Assembly: GCF_003991225.1 (NCBI RefSeq)
Contig: NZ_JTFC01000031.1
Span: 496,001-560,000 of the forward strand
Length of the DNA: 64,000 bases
Reading direction: 5' to 3'
Origin: Candidatus Kurthia intestinigallinarum
GTDB lineage: Bacteria > Bacillota > Bacilli > Bacillales_A > Planococcaceae
Positions 35,709 through 45,451 of the stretch are shown one piece after another. How positions within the stretch are numbered: the stretch's first letter is position 1; every line of letters starts with the position of its first letter. The notes under the pieces were generated by a model that did no database searches, was not told where the DNA came from, and saw nothing but the letters and a program-made list of their open reading frames with translations. Made by a program: the position numbers and the translations under genes.

Positions 35709-37823
35709 CTATTCCTCATCATTTAATACACGGTATGCCTGTTTTAAAAATGTTTCTTGACTATTAATTAATTTGTCATTTGCGGAAGCTCTCTTATAAT
35801 GATAAACACCATTCGCATCTTGAATACGTGCTTTCATATTGTCCGAAAGCTCTAAATCAATCGTATCTAAAATACGTTGCTTAATTCCCTTGTCATAAAT
35901 CGGGAATAAAATCTCCACACGCTTAATCATATTACGCGTCATCATATCAGCAGAAGATAAATACAGCTTATTTTCACCATTATGATGGAATAAATAAATG
36001 CGCGAGTGCTCTAAGAAGCGTCCGACAATACTCGTTACCGTAATGTTGTCGCTTATTCCTGGAATTCCTGGGCGTAGGCAGCAAATGCCTCGAATAATTA
36101 AATCAACTTTCACCCCAGCCACCGAGGCCTCATACAATTTCATAATTAAATCCTTATCTGTTAACGAGTTCATTTTCGCACGAATTTGGCCGTTGCCATA
36201 TTGTTGCTGGAAGGCAATCTCTTCATCAATTAATGCTAAAAATTCATCACGAATATCGAATGGTGATACGACTAGATGTTCAAAATTCGGTTTTTCTGTA
36301 TAGCCACTTAAATAATTAAAGAAATTCGTCGCATCCGCACCGATTTTTTTATTTGTCGTAATGATGCCCATATCCGTATAAATTTTTGCCGTCGCATCAT
36401 TATAGTTTCCGGTACCAAGATGGACGAAACGTTCGATATGTCCTTGGCGCTTACGAACAACTAATGTAATTTTAGAATGCGTTTTTAAATTATGCATACC
36501 ATAAATTACGAGACAACCTGCCTGCTCAAGCTCCTTGGCCCAGTGAACATTATTTTCCTCGTCAAAACGAGCCTTCAATTCTACTAACACCGTCACTTGC
36601 TTGCCATTCTCTGCGGCCTGCTTTAATGCACGAATAACCGGCGAATTTCCACTAACACGATACAAGGTTTGCTTAATGGCTAGTACATCGGGATCCTCTG
36701 CCGCTTCCGTAACAAAATCAACAATCGGCTGGAATGATTCATATGGATGGTGGAAAAATAAATCTTCTTTTAATGCCTTTTCAAATAAATCTTCATCTGA
36801 TTCAAGTGATAGCGGCACCTGTGGAATAAAACTTTCGTATTCAAGCTGCTCACGACCCTCTGCGATTTTTTTACAGAAACTAAATAAAAACGTTAGATCA
36901 AGCGGTCCATCTAAACGGAAAACCTGCGCATCCCAGTCCTCTAGCTCTTCTAGAAGATATTTCAGCATATCGTCATCCATCTCGCCTGAGCGCACTTCAA
37001 TACGTGTTGTTGCGCCCCATTTACGTTTTTTTAATTCCTTTTCAATTTCCACAAGTAAATCACGTGCGCCCTCTTCATGAATTGTTAAATCGGCATTACG
37101 TGTTAGGCGGAATCCTTGCACAGACTTCACCTTATAACCTCGAAACATTTCATCGATATTTTGAACGATTACGTCTTCTAACAGCACGCCATGAATTTCA
37201 TGCTGTGCACTCGGTAATTGAATGAAACGATCAAGAACAGATGGCACTTGCACAATCGCCATTTTTTTACGCAATTCCTCGTCCTCTTCCTCTTCGCGCT
37301 CTAATAGTACAATTAAATTCTGTGTTTTATTTAATAGCGTCGGAAATGGACGATACGCATCAACCGCAATCGGTGTTAGTACCGGAAAAATGGTTTCATC
37401 AAAATAGTTTTGGATAAATTCATGTTGTTCTACCGTTAACGAATCCATCTTTCGAATAAATACTTGCTCACGTGGTAGCTGCTGAAAAACTAGCTCTTTA
37501 TACACATCAATTTGACGTGTAATTAATTGTCGTGTGCGCGCTTCAATACGCGCGAGCTGTTCTTTCGGTGTTAAGCCTGCTTTATTTTCAGGCTTATGAA
37601 ATCCGGCCTTTACCTGGTCCTGTAACCCTGCAACACGTACCATGAAAAATTCATCTAAATTCGAGCTAAAAATAGCTAGAAAACGTAGACGCTCAAGTAA
37701 TGGATTTCGTTCATCCTCCGCTTCCTCTAAAACACGTTCATTAAATGCTAACCAACTTAGTTCACGATTATTATAATATTTTGGTTGCGCAATCTCTTGT
37801 AATGTAGCTAACTTTTGGTCCAT
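35709..37823 (-). CDS. ppk: Polyphosphate kinase
   Basis: 704 aa PPK1: makes inorganic polyphosphate from ATP. N-terminal domain (YYNRELSWLAFNERVLEEA), middle head domain, and two C-terminal domains with the catalytic histidines in KTHSKITLVVRK and VHLGTGNYN. It is transcribed after ppx with one base between the genes (stop and ATG nearly touch), so synthesis and degradation enzymes are made together. It ends at its own terminator. Confidence 0.97.
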   Translation of the reverse strand: MDQKLATLQEIAQPKYYNNRELSWLAFNERVLEEAEDERNPLLERLRFLAIFSSNLDEFFMVRVAGLQDQVKAGFHKPENKAGLTPKEQLARIEARTRQLITRQIDVYKELVFQQLPREQVFIRKMDSLTVEQHEFIQNYFDETIFPVLTPIAVDAYRPFPTLLNKTQNLIVLLEREEEEDEELRKKMAIVQVPSVLDRFIQLPSAQHEIHGVLLEDVIVQNIDEMFRGYKVKSVQGFRLTRNADLTIHEEGARDLLVEIEKELKKRKWGATTRIEVRSGEMDDDMLKYLLEELEDWDAQVFRLDGPLDLTFLFSFCKKIAEGREQLEYESFIPQVPLSLESDEDLFEKALKEDLFFHHPYESFQPIVDFVTEAAEDPDVLAIKQTLYRVSGNSPVIRALKQAAENGKQVTVLVELKARFDEENNVHWAKELEQAGCLVIYGMHNLKTHSKITLVVRKRQGHIERFVHLGTGNYNDATAKIYTDMGIITTNKKIGADATNFFNYLSGYTEKPNFEHLVVSPFDIRDEFLALIDEEIAFQQQYGNGQIRAKMNSLTDKDLIMKLYEASVAGVKVDLIIRGICCLRPGIPGISDNITVTSIVGRFLEHSRIYLFHHNGENKLYLSSADMMTRNMIKRVEILFPIYDKGIKQRILDTIDLELSDNMKARIQDANGVYHYKRASANDKLINSQETFLKQAYRVLNDEE

Positions 37824-37824
37824 A

Positions 37825-39363
37825 TTATCCTTCCTCTTCTATAAAGTGTAGTTCAATCGTTTTTTTGATCAATCGCTCTAAATGCTTGGCCTGGCGATTT
37901 GCACGGTATTGCTCAGCTAACGAATTGCTGTTTGTGTAAATATGCATCTCAACGACTTCCCCTTTGTCGAACAGACGCACCTTACGTACAACATTACGTT
38001 TTGTCGCATCGAGCGCATACGTAAATTTTAAAATCGAGCCTAGCTCAAATAATACCTTCAATTCATCTTCCGAGAACCATTGCTCAAAAGGCGCCGCATA
38101 GCGCTTGAAATTATCTTTATTTTTATACGAGGCCATCAGCGCTAGACGCACGCGCTCCTTATGATTTAAGCCATCGATAGCGCGATTCGATAAAATGTAA
38201 AAGGTATGCTGACTTGCCGCGTCTTTATCAATGTATTCGCCTAAGAAATATACTTTTGCAGCATTTGATAATAAACGTAAATTTTGGCGTTCAAAATCAA
38301 CAGCGCCAATATCACCTAGTTGCTTGTACAACATTTCCGCTAAGTATTCATGATGCTTGATTTGCCCTTGATCTTTACCAAACTCTGCACATAAAAATTT
38401 GGCCGTCGTCGAGAAAACATCATAGCGATCAAAGGCATGTGGATTTTGCTTTAGGATGCGGTGAATGACAAGACCTTCACGCAGTCCTTTGCGACTGAAC
38501 TGAAATTTTTGTGCCCCCACTATATCCATTAACGCATGGAACACCTCAATAACCGGGCCGATAATATCCGCACGGTCACTAGATAAGCCATCTAATTTTT
38601 GAAGTTGCTCTAGTGGCATTGATGTAAGTGTTTCAGCAATTTCTAAAAAGTCTTTTCGTGTAATACGATACTGATGAACACCCGACAGCGGATAGTTATT
38701 ACGATGTTGATCAAAAGTGGCCATATTACGCGCACTACCGCCGATTCCAATGACTGGTAAATTTAAATCCTTCAGCCACGGAATCGTACTGAACTGCGCG
38801 ATGGCAAAATCATACACACTTTGGCGTTCATCCGCCGTCAGTACCTCCCCTGCAACGAACTGTTGCTTCAGTGATACCGAACCAAATGGTAAGCTAATTG
38901 ACTGCATCAATTCTTTCTCATCAAAATACGTTAGCTCCGTACTACCGCCGCCCATATCAATCGTCACACCAGATGGAGTAGAAGTTGTATACACAACCGC
39001 AAAGTAGCCATAAAAAGCTTCTTGGCGTTCCGATAAAAGCTCAATATCCACGCCAACAACTTCTTTCATGCGTGCTAATATCGCCGCCCCATTTTGTGCT
39101 TGGCGAATAGATGCTGTCGCAATTGCGCGAACATGCTCCACATTATAATCCTCTAATATTTCATTAAATGAATGTAAAATTCCTTCTAACCGTTCAATGC
39201 CCTCTTCTACTAAAATACCTGTATCATCAATAAAACTTCGTAATCGCGCAACCGCTTTTACGTTTTCAATTTCCTTTAATCCTCTAAGCTGTTCATAGTG
39301 ATAGATAACTAGACGAACAGTGTTCGAACCGATGTCGATAATGGCTGTTTTATACTCTGTCAT
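37825..39363 (-). CDS. ppx: Exopolyphosphatase (Ppx/GppA family)
   Basis: 512 aa of the ASKHA fold: phosphate-binding loops IDIGSNTVRLVIY near the N-terminus and VTIDMGGGSTELTYF at about 130, plus the C-terminal HD-like helical domain (DGLSSDRADIIGP, HHEYLAEMLYKQLGDI). It releases phosphate from polyphosphate ends. It heads a two-gene operon with ppk. The upstream region has a run of three AGTATAN heptamers (39401-39420, minus strand) near the likely promoter. Confidence 0.93.
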   Translation of the reverse strand: MTEYKTAIIDIGSNTVRLVIYHYEQLRGLKEIENVKAVARLRSFIDDTGILVEEGIERLEGILHSFNEILEDYNVEHVRAIATASIRQAQNGAAILARMKEVVGVDIELLSERQEAFYGYFAVVYTTSTPSGVTIDMGGGSTELTYFDEKELMQSISLPFGSVSLKQQFVAGEVLTADERQSVYDFAIAQFSTIPWLKDLNLPVIGIGGSARNMATFDQHRNNYPLSGVHQYRITRKDFLEIAETLTSMPLEQLQKLDGLSSDRADIIGPVIEVFHALMDIVGAQKFQFSRKGLREGLVIHRILKQNPHAFDRYDVFSTTAKFLCAEFGKDQGQIKHHEYLAEMLYKQLGDIGAVDFERQNLRLLSNAAKVYFLGEYIDKDAASQHTFYILSNRAIDGLNHKERVRLALMASYKNKDNFKRYAAPFEQWFSEDELKVLFELGSILKFTYALDATKRNVVRKVRLFDKGEVVEMHIYTNSNSLAEQYRANRQAKHLERLIKKTIELHFIEEEG

Positions 39364-39514
39364 GTTGGCACGTCCTTTACTGTAATAGCTGCTATTCTCT
39401 CTATACTATATACTGTATACTTTTTCTATAAACATTGATATGATGGATATTGACTATTAAATTGAATGCTCTGAATTTTCTCAGTTATTTCCCGATGAGA
39501 AAGGTGGGCTTTTC

Positions 39515-39949
39515 ATGACGAATTTATTTAGCAATAATGACTTAGCTTTAGCTGTTTTCACCGTCAATAAACATGCCAAAACAGCAATTGATAACCGAGG
39601 ACTTTACGCTTTAAAACGTAACGCCATTTGTGAATTACTTCGCACAAAACGCGCAAAGAAAATAGGGTTACATTTTGTAGAAAACCCAAAATTCAGCAAA
39701 CAACAATCTACCGTATTAATTCAATGTGCAGATTATTATTTTCATACACCGCCGAAAAAAGAGGATTTTCGGCAGTTGCCCCATCTTGGACAATTAGATC
39801 GACAATACCGAAATCCTAAGCGTCAAATGAGCCTGAACGAGGCAAAGCGTATTCTTCACTTATTTACAAAAACCTCACCAGAAATGATACCAAAACAACC
39901 GCAAAAAACGAGAATGACTAATTCTTCTAGTTATTTTTACGGGTATTAA
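39515..39949 (+). CDS. ykyB: YkyB family protein
   Basis: 144 aa, matching the YkyB family of Bacillales: segments AVFTVNKHAKTA, KKIGLHFVENPKFSKQQSTVLIQ and DYYFHTPPKKEDF are characteristic. The function is unknown; it is basic and cytoplasmic with no membrane segment. As in B. subtilis it sits next to cheV, here convergent with it across a strong terminator. The ribosome site is AAAGGTGG. The C-terminus (after residue 120) is variable. Confidence 0.9.
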   Translation: MTNLFSNNDLALAVFTVNKHAKTAIDNRGLYALKRNAICELLRTKRAKKIGLHFVENPKFSKQQSTVLIQCADYYFHTPPKKEDFRQLPHLGQLDRQYRNPKRQMSLNEAKRILHLFTKTSPEMIPKQPQKTRMTNSSSYFYGY

Positions 39950-39960
39950 CATCCTATACG

Positions 39961-39998
39961 CATACAAAAACCCGCACTTCGGTGCGGGTTTTTGTATG
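39961..39998. terminator. Bidirectional terminator between ykyB and cheV
   Basis: The perfect hairpin CATACAAAAACCCGCAC, loop TTCG, and its mirror image; a stable UUCG tetraloop with T runs on both strands. Confidence 0.95.
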
Positions 39999-40060
39999 TG
40001 CCGAACCTGATAACGAAACATTACACAGCCGTTCTTATTTCGTTCTACCGTAACTCATTT

Positions 40061-40963
40061 TTATAGAATGTATTGATCGATTTTTAAAATAAGTTCAGCA
40101 ATTTCAGGTTTACTAATTTGCTCTTCTGCACCAACTTCAAGACCCTTATGTCGCAAGTCATCTGTGATTAAACTTGAGAAAATAATAACCGGTAACTTTT
40201 GTAATTGTGCACTTGATTTAATTTTTTTCGTTAAATGATGGCCATCCATTTGTGGCATCTCAATATCCGTTACAATTAATTGGACATAATCCGCAATATC
40301 ACCACGCGTCGCACTAAACTCTAAAAATTCATAAGCATCTTTACCATTTTCAAAGAACTCAATATTCGTATACCCCGCTTCTACAAGCGTATCATTTAGA
40401 AGTTTACGTAATAGCGGTGAATCTTCCGCGACAATAATTTTCTTATCGCTACGCTCACGCTCGCCTAATTTTTTCACAGACTCAATTTGAATACCTGATT
40501 CAGGATTAATATCTACCATAATGCGCTCAAAATCTAGTAATAATAACATACCATCTTCACGCTTAATAACACCAATTACCTGTGAGCCACCACCTTGATA
40601 CATATCAGACGGTTTTTCAATTTGATCCCATGAAATACGATGGATTTTTGTGACATTATCGACATGGAAAACAACTTTTTGTTTATTAAATTCCGCGACA
40701 ATATACTTTTGTTGCTCACTATAATTTTGTGTTGGAACGCCGAGTACTTTTTGCATATCAACAACCGGTAACACTTCTCCGCGTAGCTGCACAATACCTT
40801 CTACATGTGGGTGTGCGTGCGGAATAAATGTTACTTCAATCGGTTGAATAATTTCTTTTACTTTAATAACATTAATCCCGAATTTGTTAGAAGCCACTTC
40901 AAATTCGACAATTTCAAGCTCATTTGTACCACTCTCTAACAAAATACCTTTGTTACTTTCCAT
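40061..40963 (-). CDS. cheV: Chemotaxis coupling protein CheV
   Basis: 300 aa: an N-terminal CheW-like domain (about 15-155; IVEFEVASNKFGINVIKVKEI, GIVQLRGEVLPVVDMQKVL) and a C-terminal response-regulator receiver (about 172-300) with phosphorylation site IVTDIEMPQMDG. It couples chemoreceptors to CheA and takes part in adaptation. Presence implies motility and chemotaxis genes elsewhere. It has a GGGGG ribosome site and a sigma-A promoter upstream. Confidence 0.96.
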   Translation of the reverse strand: MESNKGILLESGTNELEIVEFEVASNKFGINVIKVKEIIQPIEVTFIPHAHPHVEGIVQLRGEVLPVVDMQKVLGVPTQNYSEQQKYIVAEFNKQKVVFHVDNVTKIHRISWDQIEKPSDMYQGGGSQVIGVIKREDGMLLLLDFERIMVDINPESGIQIESVKKLGERERSDKKIIVAEDSPLLRKLLNDTLVEAGYTNIEFFENGKDAYEFLEFSATRGDIADYVQLIVTDIEMPQMDGHHLTKKIKSSAQLQKLPVIIFSSLITDDLRHKGLEVGAEEQISKPEIAELILKIDQYIL

Positions 40964-41005
40964 TGAAAAATCGCCCCCTCAGGCATAATTTATTACACCC
41001 ATTGT

Positions 41006-41034
41006 ATCATATGGCACATAGACAACATAGCCAA
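41006..41034 (-). promoter_or_regulatory. cheV promoter
   Basis: Minus strand: TTGGCT (41034-41029), 17 bases, TATGAT (41011-41006), about 40 bases upstream of the cheV start. No sigma-D style promoter was noticed. The remaining bases up to 41212 are AT-rich and show nothing else. Confidence 0.6.
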
Positions 41035-41212
41035 ATATCACGATTAACCTCTAAATAAACACATCGTATTTACCATATATTTTTATCTATTACCCGATTT
41101 CGGATAATAAATATGCGTCTTCTGTAAATTTCAAATATTTCCTAAGGGACTTTTTAATAATAGCGTAAATCCACAAAAAGAATGGTCCTTCCAAATGACT
41201 TTTACAAAACAT

Positions 41213-42076
41213 TTACATTTCATAGTAATCAATTAATGCCTGTGTACCATTTTGGTCATACCCTTTTGCTGAAAGCTCATCATACATCGCTTTCGCCATT
41301 GCTAAGCCGGGAAGCTTAAGCTCCATTCGCGAAGCTTCATCCAGCGCAATGCCCATATCCTTAATCATATGCCTAATATAAAAGCCTGGCTCCTTATCAC
41401 CTTGCAACATACGCGGTGCTAAGTTACTTAGTGACCATGAGCCCGCTGCACCTGTCGCAATCGATTGTAAAACCCGTTCCATATCAAGACCGGCCTTTTT
41501 ACCATAAGCAAGCGCCTCACAAACGCCAATCATATTTGTCGCAATAGCAATTTGATTACACATTTTTGTATGCTGTCCTGCACCCGCCTCGCCTTGTAGC
41601 ACAATATTTTGACCAATAACTTCAAATAATGGTGTTACTTTCTCAAAAGCTTGTTTTGAGCCCCCTACCATAATGGATAAGGTGCCATTTTGCGCGCCAA
41701 TATCGCCACCTGACACGGGTGCATCTAGTGCCTCCATGCCAAATGCTTGTGCAGCATCGGCAATTTTCTTCGCCAGTGCGGGCTGAGAGGTTGTCATATC
41801 AACAACGATTTTCCCTTGCTGTGCCGCTTTAAAAATACCATGATCACCAAAATAAACTTCCTCTACATCTTTCGGATAACCTACTACTGTAAAAATAACA
41901 TCCCCCTGCTCTGCTGCTGCTTGTGCGGTATCATACCATGTAGCACCTAGCTCCACTAGCGGCAGTGCACGCTCCTTTGTACGCGTATACAAATGAACCG
42001 TATGCCCCGCCTTTAAAAAATTCTTAATCATGCCTTGACCCATAACCCCTGTACCAATAAACGCAATATTTGTCAT
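41213..42076 (-). CDS. ykwC: NAD(P)-dependent beta-hydroxyacid dehydrogenase (YkwC-like)
   Basis: About 287 aa of the 3-hydroxyisobutyrate/6-phosphogluconate dehydrogenase family: cofactor motif GTGVMGQGM near the N-terminus, substrate motif DAPVSGGDIGAQNGTL, and catalytic Lys in GAGQHTKMCNQ. The substrate is a beta-hydroxyacid such as 3-hydroxyisobutyrate or tartronate semialdehyde. Three ATG codons follow each other after AGGGGGA; the third (42076) has the best spacing. Its neighbourhood near cheV matches ykwC of B. subtilis. It follows the YfcC gene but a terminator lies between. Confidence 0.87.
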   Translation of the reverse strand: MTNIAFIGTGVMGQGMIKNFLKAGHTVHLYTRTKERALPLVELGATWYDTAQAAAEQGDVIFTVVGYPKDVEEVYFGDHGIFKAAQQGKIVVDMTTSQPALAKKIADAAQAFGMEALDAPVSGGDIGAQNGTLSIMVGGSKQAFEKVTPLFEVIGQNIVLQGEAGAGQHTKMCNQIAIATNMIGVCEALAYGKKAGLDMERVLQSIATGAAGSWSLSNLAPRMLQGDKEPGFYIRHMIKDMGIALDEASRMELKLPGLAMAKAMYDELSAKGYDQNGTQALIDYYEM

Positions 42077-42106
42077 CATCATTTCCCCCTTTTGCATTTA
42101 TTGTAT

Positions 42107-42143
42107 CAAAAAAGAGCAGCTGCCTAATAGCGCTGCTCTTTCA
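42107..42143 (-). terminator. Terminator after the yfcC-like gene
   Basis: AAAGAGCAGC / GCTGCTCTTT hairpin with six T on the minus strand; it separates the carrier gene from the dehydrogenase gene. Confidence 0.85.
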
Positions 42144-42152
42144 TAAAAAAAT

Positions 42153-43547
42153 TTAGAATGGACCGTAATTAATAAAGTGTGCCACAACTAAAATGATAAT
42201 GCTGACAATCACTTGGATAACGAAGAATGGGAAATACCAGCGTACCCATTTATTCCACGGAATACCGGCAACTGCAAGTGCGGCGATTAAAGCACCGTTT
42301 GTAGGGAATAATAAAGCAGCAATCCCGTCCCCTAATTGGAACGCAAGTACAGCTGTTTGACGCGTCACATCGACTAAATCTGCAAGTGGTGCCATGATTG
42401 GCATCGTTAATGCTGCTTGACCACTTTGTGATGGTACAAGGAAGTTGATAATCATTTGAATGAACATCATCGCCACAGCAGTTAACGCAGATGGCACACC
42501 TTGTAATAAATCACTCATATAATGAAGCATCGTATCAAGTAAGCCACCATTTTGGAACACAACTAATACCGCTTGTGCTAAACCGATAATTAACGCACCA
42601 CCGATTAATTCACTCGCACCTTTCACAAAATTATCTGCGATGCCTGATGGACTTAAACCACCAACAATACCCATGATAATACCTGCTAATAAGAATAACC
42701 CTGCTAGCTCTGGAATGTACCAATCATACAGTTTCACACCTAAAATTAACACAACAAAGTTTAATAAAAAGACGATTAGTACAAGCTTATGACGACCTGT
42801 CATTTTAATATCTTTATCTTTATCTTTTGGACTAAATTTTTCGAACTTGCCATAAATACCAAGTTCCGGATTTTTTTGAACTTTTGACGCATGACGGTAA
42901 ATGAAAATCGACGCCATAATGACAAAAATCGCAAATACGACTAAACGTAAGCCCATGCCTGAGAAGGTTGGTAATTCTGCAATACCCTGTGCTACAGCTG
43001 TTGAGAATGGGTTAAGGAAACCAGCTGTAAAGCCCATCCAAGCCCCCATGACAACAATCGCAAAACCAGTCACTGCATCAAAGCCTAATGCAATTGTTAA
43101 TGGCACGATTAATGCCACATACACCGCTACTTCATCACTCATACCCATTGTTGAACCACAAACTGCAAAGAATAATACGAACACTGGAATCATCAGTTTT
43201 TCTTTACGTTTCATTTTTTCAGCAAATGTCACGATAAACGTATCCAGTGCACCAGTTGCATTCATAATACCGAATACACCACCGATGATTAATACGAAGA
43301 AAATCGTACCGGCACCGTTCACCATACCCTGGTGAATACTTGTAAAAATATCTAAGAATCCTACCGGGGTATTTTCTATAAATTTAAATGACTCTGCAAT
43401 AATGACGCTATGGCCATCTTGATCTTTTGTATCATAATGACCTGCTGGTACGATGTACGTTAAAATAGCTGAAATCACAAGTAATGCAAAAATTAATACA
43501 TATGCATTGACGCCACCAGCAAGGCCTTTCTTTTCTTTTTTATTCAT
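42153..43547 (-). CDS. YfcC family membrane carrier
   Basis: 464 aa, about twelve hydrophobic helices. N-terminal KKGLAGGVNAYVLIFALLVISAILTYIVPAG is typical of the YfcC/ArcD-like branch of the DcuC (C4-dicarboxylate) superfamily, and the segments PSQSGQAALTMPIMAPLADL and GFLNPFSTAVAQGIAELP are also family marks. Members move amino acids or short dicarboxylates; the substrate is not known. It has its own promoter (43612-43640) and terminator. Confidence 0.87.
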   Translation of the reverse strand: MNKKEKKGLAGGVNAYVLIFALLVISAILTYIVPAGHYDTKDQDGHSVIIAESFKFIENTPVGFLDIFTSIHQGMVNGAGTIFFVLIIGGVFGIMNATGALDTFIVTFAEKMKRKEKLMIPVFVLFFAVCGSTMGMSDEVAVYVALIVPLTIALGFDAVTGFAIVVMGAWMGFTAGFLNPFSTAVAQGIAELPTFSGMGLRLVVFAIFVIMASIFIYRHASKVQKNPELGIYGKFEKFSPKDKDKDIKMTGRHKLVLIVFLLNFVVLILGVKLYDWYIPELAGLFLLAGIIMGIVGGLSPSGIADNFVKGASELIGGALIIGLAQAVLVVFQNGGLLDTMLHYMSDLLQGVPSALTAVAMMFIQMIINFLVPSQSGQAALTMPIMAPLADLVDVTRQTAVLAFQLGDGIAALLFPTNGALIAALAVAGIPWNKWVRWYFPFFVIQVIVSIIILVVAHFINYGPF

Positions 43548-43611
43548 ATGTTATTGTTCTCCTCTTAATACACCTTTTCAAAAGACGTAAACTATCTTAA
43601 AAACAGAAATA

Positions 43612-43640
43612 ATTATACACAACACTATATTTTTATACAA
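43612..43640 (-). promoter_or_regulatory. Promoter of the yfcC-like gene
   Basis: Minus strand: TTGTAT (43640-43635), 17 bases, TATAAT (43617-43612), about 65 bases before the start codon. Confidence 0.65.
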
Positions 43641-43692
43641 GCCTTTCAACTCATTTGTCATAAATTAAATTTACATTACAGGAGGACTGCGC

Positions 43693-44175
43693 ATGCTTAC
43701 ATTTACTGACTATGAATCACACTATTTCGAGGAAGTTTTTTCATTATATAAGGAAAATACCCAATATTTCTTATTATCTGGTGGCCAGGAAGCGACGCTT
43801 GAGGATGTGCATGCAGACCTCAACACCCGTCCAGAAGGAGTGGCACCTTGGCAGCATCATTACATATTAATACATTTTCAGGAAGAACTTGTTGGTGTGC
43901 TCGTATATGTTGACGATTACCCAACAGTAAACACCATCTATATTGGCTTATTGCTACTATCCCCGCGCATTCAGGGACAAGGAATAGGCTCCTTTATTAT
44001 GCAGCAATTAAAAGAAGAGCTAGCCCCTGGATACAAATTCCGCCTAAGCGTACTCGCGGAAAATACACAGGCTCTGCAATTTTGGAAGCACCATGACTTT
44101 AAGAAGGTTGATGAAAAGCCATTCACACTGCATGCAAAAACACAGCAAAGTTTTATTTTAGAATTCCAAAAATAA
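43693..44175 (+). CDS. GNAT family N-acetyltransferase
   Basis: 160 aa GNAT fold. The acetyl-CoA loop is SPRIQGQGIGSFIMQQL (about 96-112), followed by LSVLAENTQALQFWKHHDFKK, the usual beta-5 to alpha-4 region. The substrate is unknown. The ribosome site AGGAGG is strong. No terminator separates it from the MFS gene downstream, but the latter has its own MerR-type promoter. Confidence 0.87.
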   Translation: MLTFTDYESHYFEEVFSLYKENTQYFLLSGGQEATLEDVHADLNTRPEGVAPWQHHYILIHFQEELVGVLVYVDDYPTVNTIYIGLLLLSPRIQGQGIGSFIMQQLKEELAPGYKFRLSVLAENTQALQFWKHHDFKKVDEKPFTLHAKTQQSFILEFQK

Positions 44176-44190
44176 ATGAAGATTTCCTTC

Positions 44191-44221
44191 TTGACTCTCT
44201 AGTTACTCTAGGGTTTATAGT
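44191..44221 (+). promoter_or_regulatory. MerR-type promoter with 19-base spacer
   Basis: TTGACT (44191-44196), 19 bases, TATAGT (44216-44221). The spacer holds an imperfect inverted repeat ACTCTCTAGT-T-ACTCTAGGGT (7 of 10 pairs). A long spacer with a symmetric site between the boxes is the signature of MerR activators, and a MerR gene lies in the operon. Confidence 0.75.
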
Positions 44222-44257
44222 TACGCTTAGAACTTTTAAAAAAGGAGGAATCTTCAT

Positions 44258-45451
44258 ATGAAGAAAAAGCTGGCATTAAGCCTTGTATTAATGAATTTAT
44301 TTTTAGCCTTCGTTGGCATCGGATTGGTTATTCCCGTCATGCCAACCATTATGAACGAGCTTGGCATCACCGGCTCTACTGTCGGATTGATGGTTGCAGC
44401 ATTTGCGATTGCCCAGCTCATCTTCTCGCCAATCGCTGGTAAATGGACGGACACGATTGGTCGTAAAAAAATGATTGTTGTTGGCTTAATCATTTTTGCT
44501 ATCTCTGAATTTTTCTTTGCTATCGGGACAAACGTTGAAATGCTTTTCATATCACGTATTTTAGGCGGGATTAGCGGTGCCTTTATTATGCCTGCTGTCA
44601 CAGCCTTTATTGCTGACATTACAACAGTGACAGAACGCCCACGTGCACTTGGATTAATGTCTGCCGCGATTTCAACAGGCTTTATCATCGGCCCTGGCGT
44701 TGGTGGTTTCCTTGCAGCATTTGGTACACGCGTGCCATTTTTCGTTGCGACAATGATGGCCTTAATCGCTGCCGTATTATCATTTATTACATTAAGAGAG
44801 CCAGAGCGCCGACAAAATGCGGCGCCAATCGCACAAAAGCATGATGATAAAAGTATTAAACGTGTATTCTCAAAAGTGTATTTCATTCCATTTGCGGTAT
44901 TATTTATTTCAACATTTGGACTAGCCGCATTTGATTCATTCTTTAGCTTATTTACAAATCATAAATTTAATTTCACACCAACGGATATTGCGATTTCGAT
45001 TACAGTTGGTGCCATCTTTGGCGCAATTGCTCAAGGTATTTTATTTGCACCACTGACACGAAAACTTGGCGAAATCCGCCTTGTACGCTGGTGCCTCGGT
45101 ATTTCAGCCGTTGTCGTTTTGTTAATGACCCTTGCACCAACGCATTTCACTGTCATGCTTGTGACATTTTTTGCGTTTATCGGCTTTGATTTGATTCGCC
45201 CGGCCATTACTACGTATTTATCAAAAATTGCGGGGCATGAGCAAGGTTTTGTTGGAGGGATGAACTCGATGTTCACGAGTCTCGGTAATATTATTGGCCC
45301 ATTACTTGGTGGGATGCTATTTGATTTAAATGTTAATTTACCATTCCAATTTGCCGCAGTTGTACTTATCCTTGCTTTATTGATAACATTTAAATGGGTA
45401 ATGCCAAAATTTGTACAACAAACTGTAGGTGAGGTAATTGAAGAAAGATAA
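44258..45451 (+). CDS. MFS multidrug efflux transporter (NorA/Blt type)
   Basis: 397 aa, twelve helices, DHA1 family. Motif A is GKWTDTIGRKKMI and motif C GFIIGPGVGGFL. It is close in type to Bmr/Blt/NorA drug-proton antiporters. The ribosome site is AAAGGAGG. The gene overlaps the following MerR regulator by 14 bases, and the promoter has the MerR layout, so this is a self-contained drug-responsive efflux operon similar in logic to bmr-bmrR. Confidence 0.9.
   Translation: MKKKLALSLVLMNLFLAFVGIGLVIPVMPTIMNELGITGSTVGLMVAAFAIAQLIFSPIAGKWTDTIGRKKMIVVGLIIFAISEFFFAIGTNVEMLFISRILGGISGAFIMPAVTAFIADITTVTERPRALGLMSAAISTGFIIGPGVGGFLAAFGTRVPFFVATMMALIAAVLSFITLREPERRQNAAPIAQKHDDKSIKRVFSKVYFIPFAVLFISTFGLAAFDSFFSLFTNHKFNFTPTDIAISITVGAIFGAIAQGILFAPLTRKLGEIRLVRWCLGISAVVVLLMTLAPTHFTVMLVTFFAFIGFDLIRPAITTYLSKIAGHEQGFVGGMNSMFTSLGNIIGPLLGGMLFDLNVNLPFQFAAVVLILALLITFKWVMPKFVQQTVGEVIEER

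Noticed and set aside
36601-37080. Antisense open frame opposite ppk
   Set aside because: Serine-rich product typical of the reverse frame of a well-conserved gene; no ribosome site.
44254-44886. Antisense open frame of 210 codons opposite the MFS gene
   Set aside because: Low-complexity product rich in Ile, Pro and Lys, without start signals; a shadow of the MFS gene.
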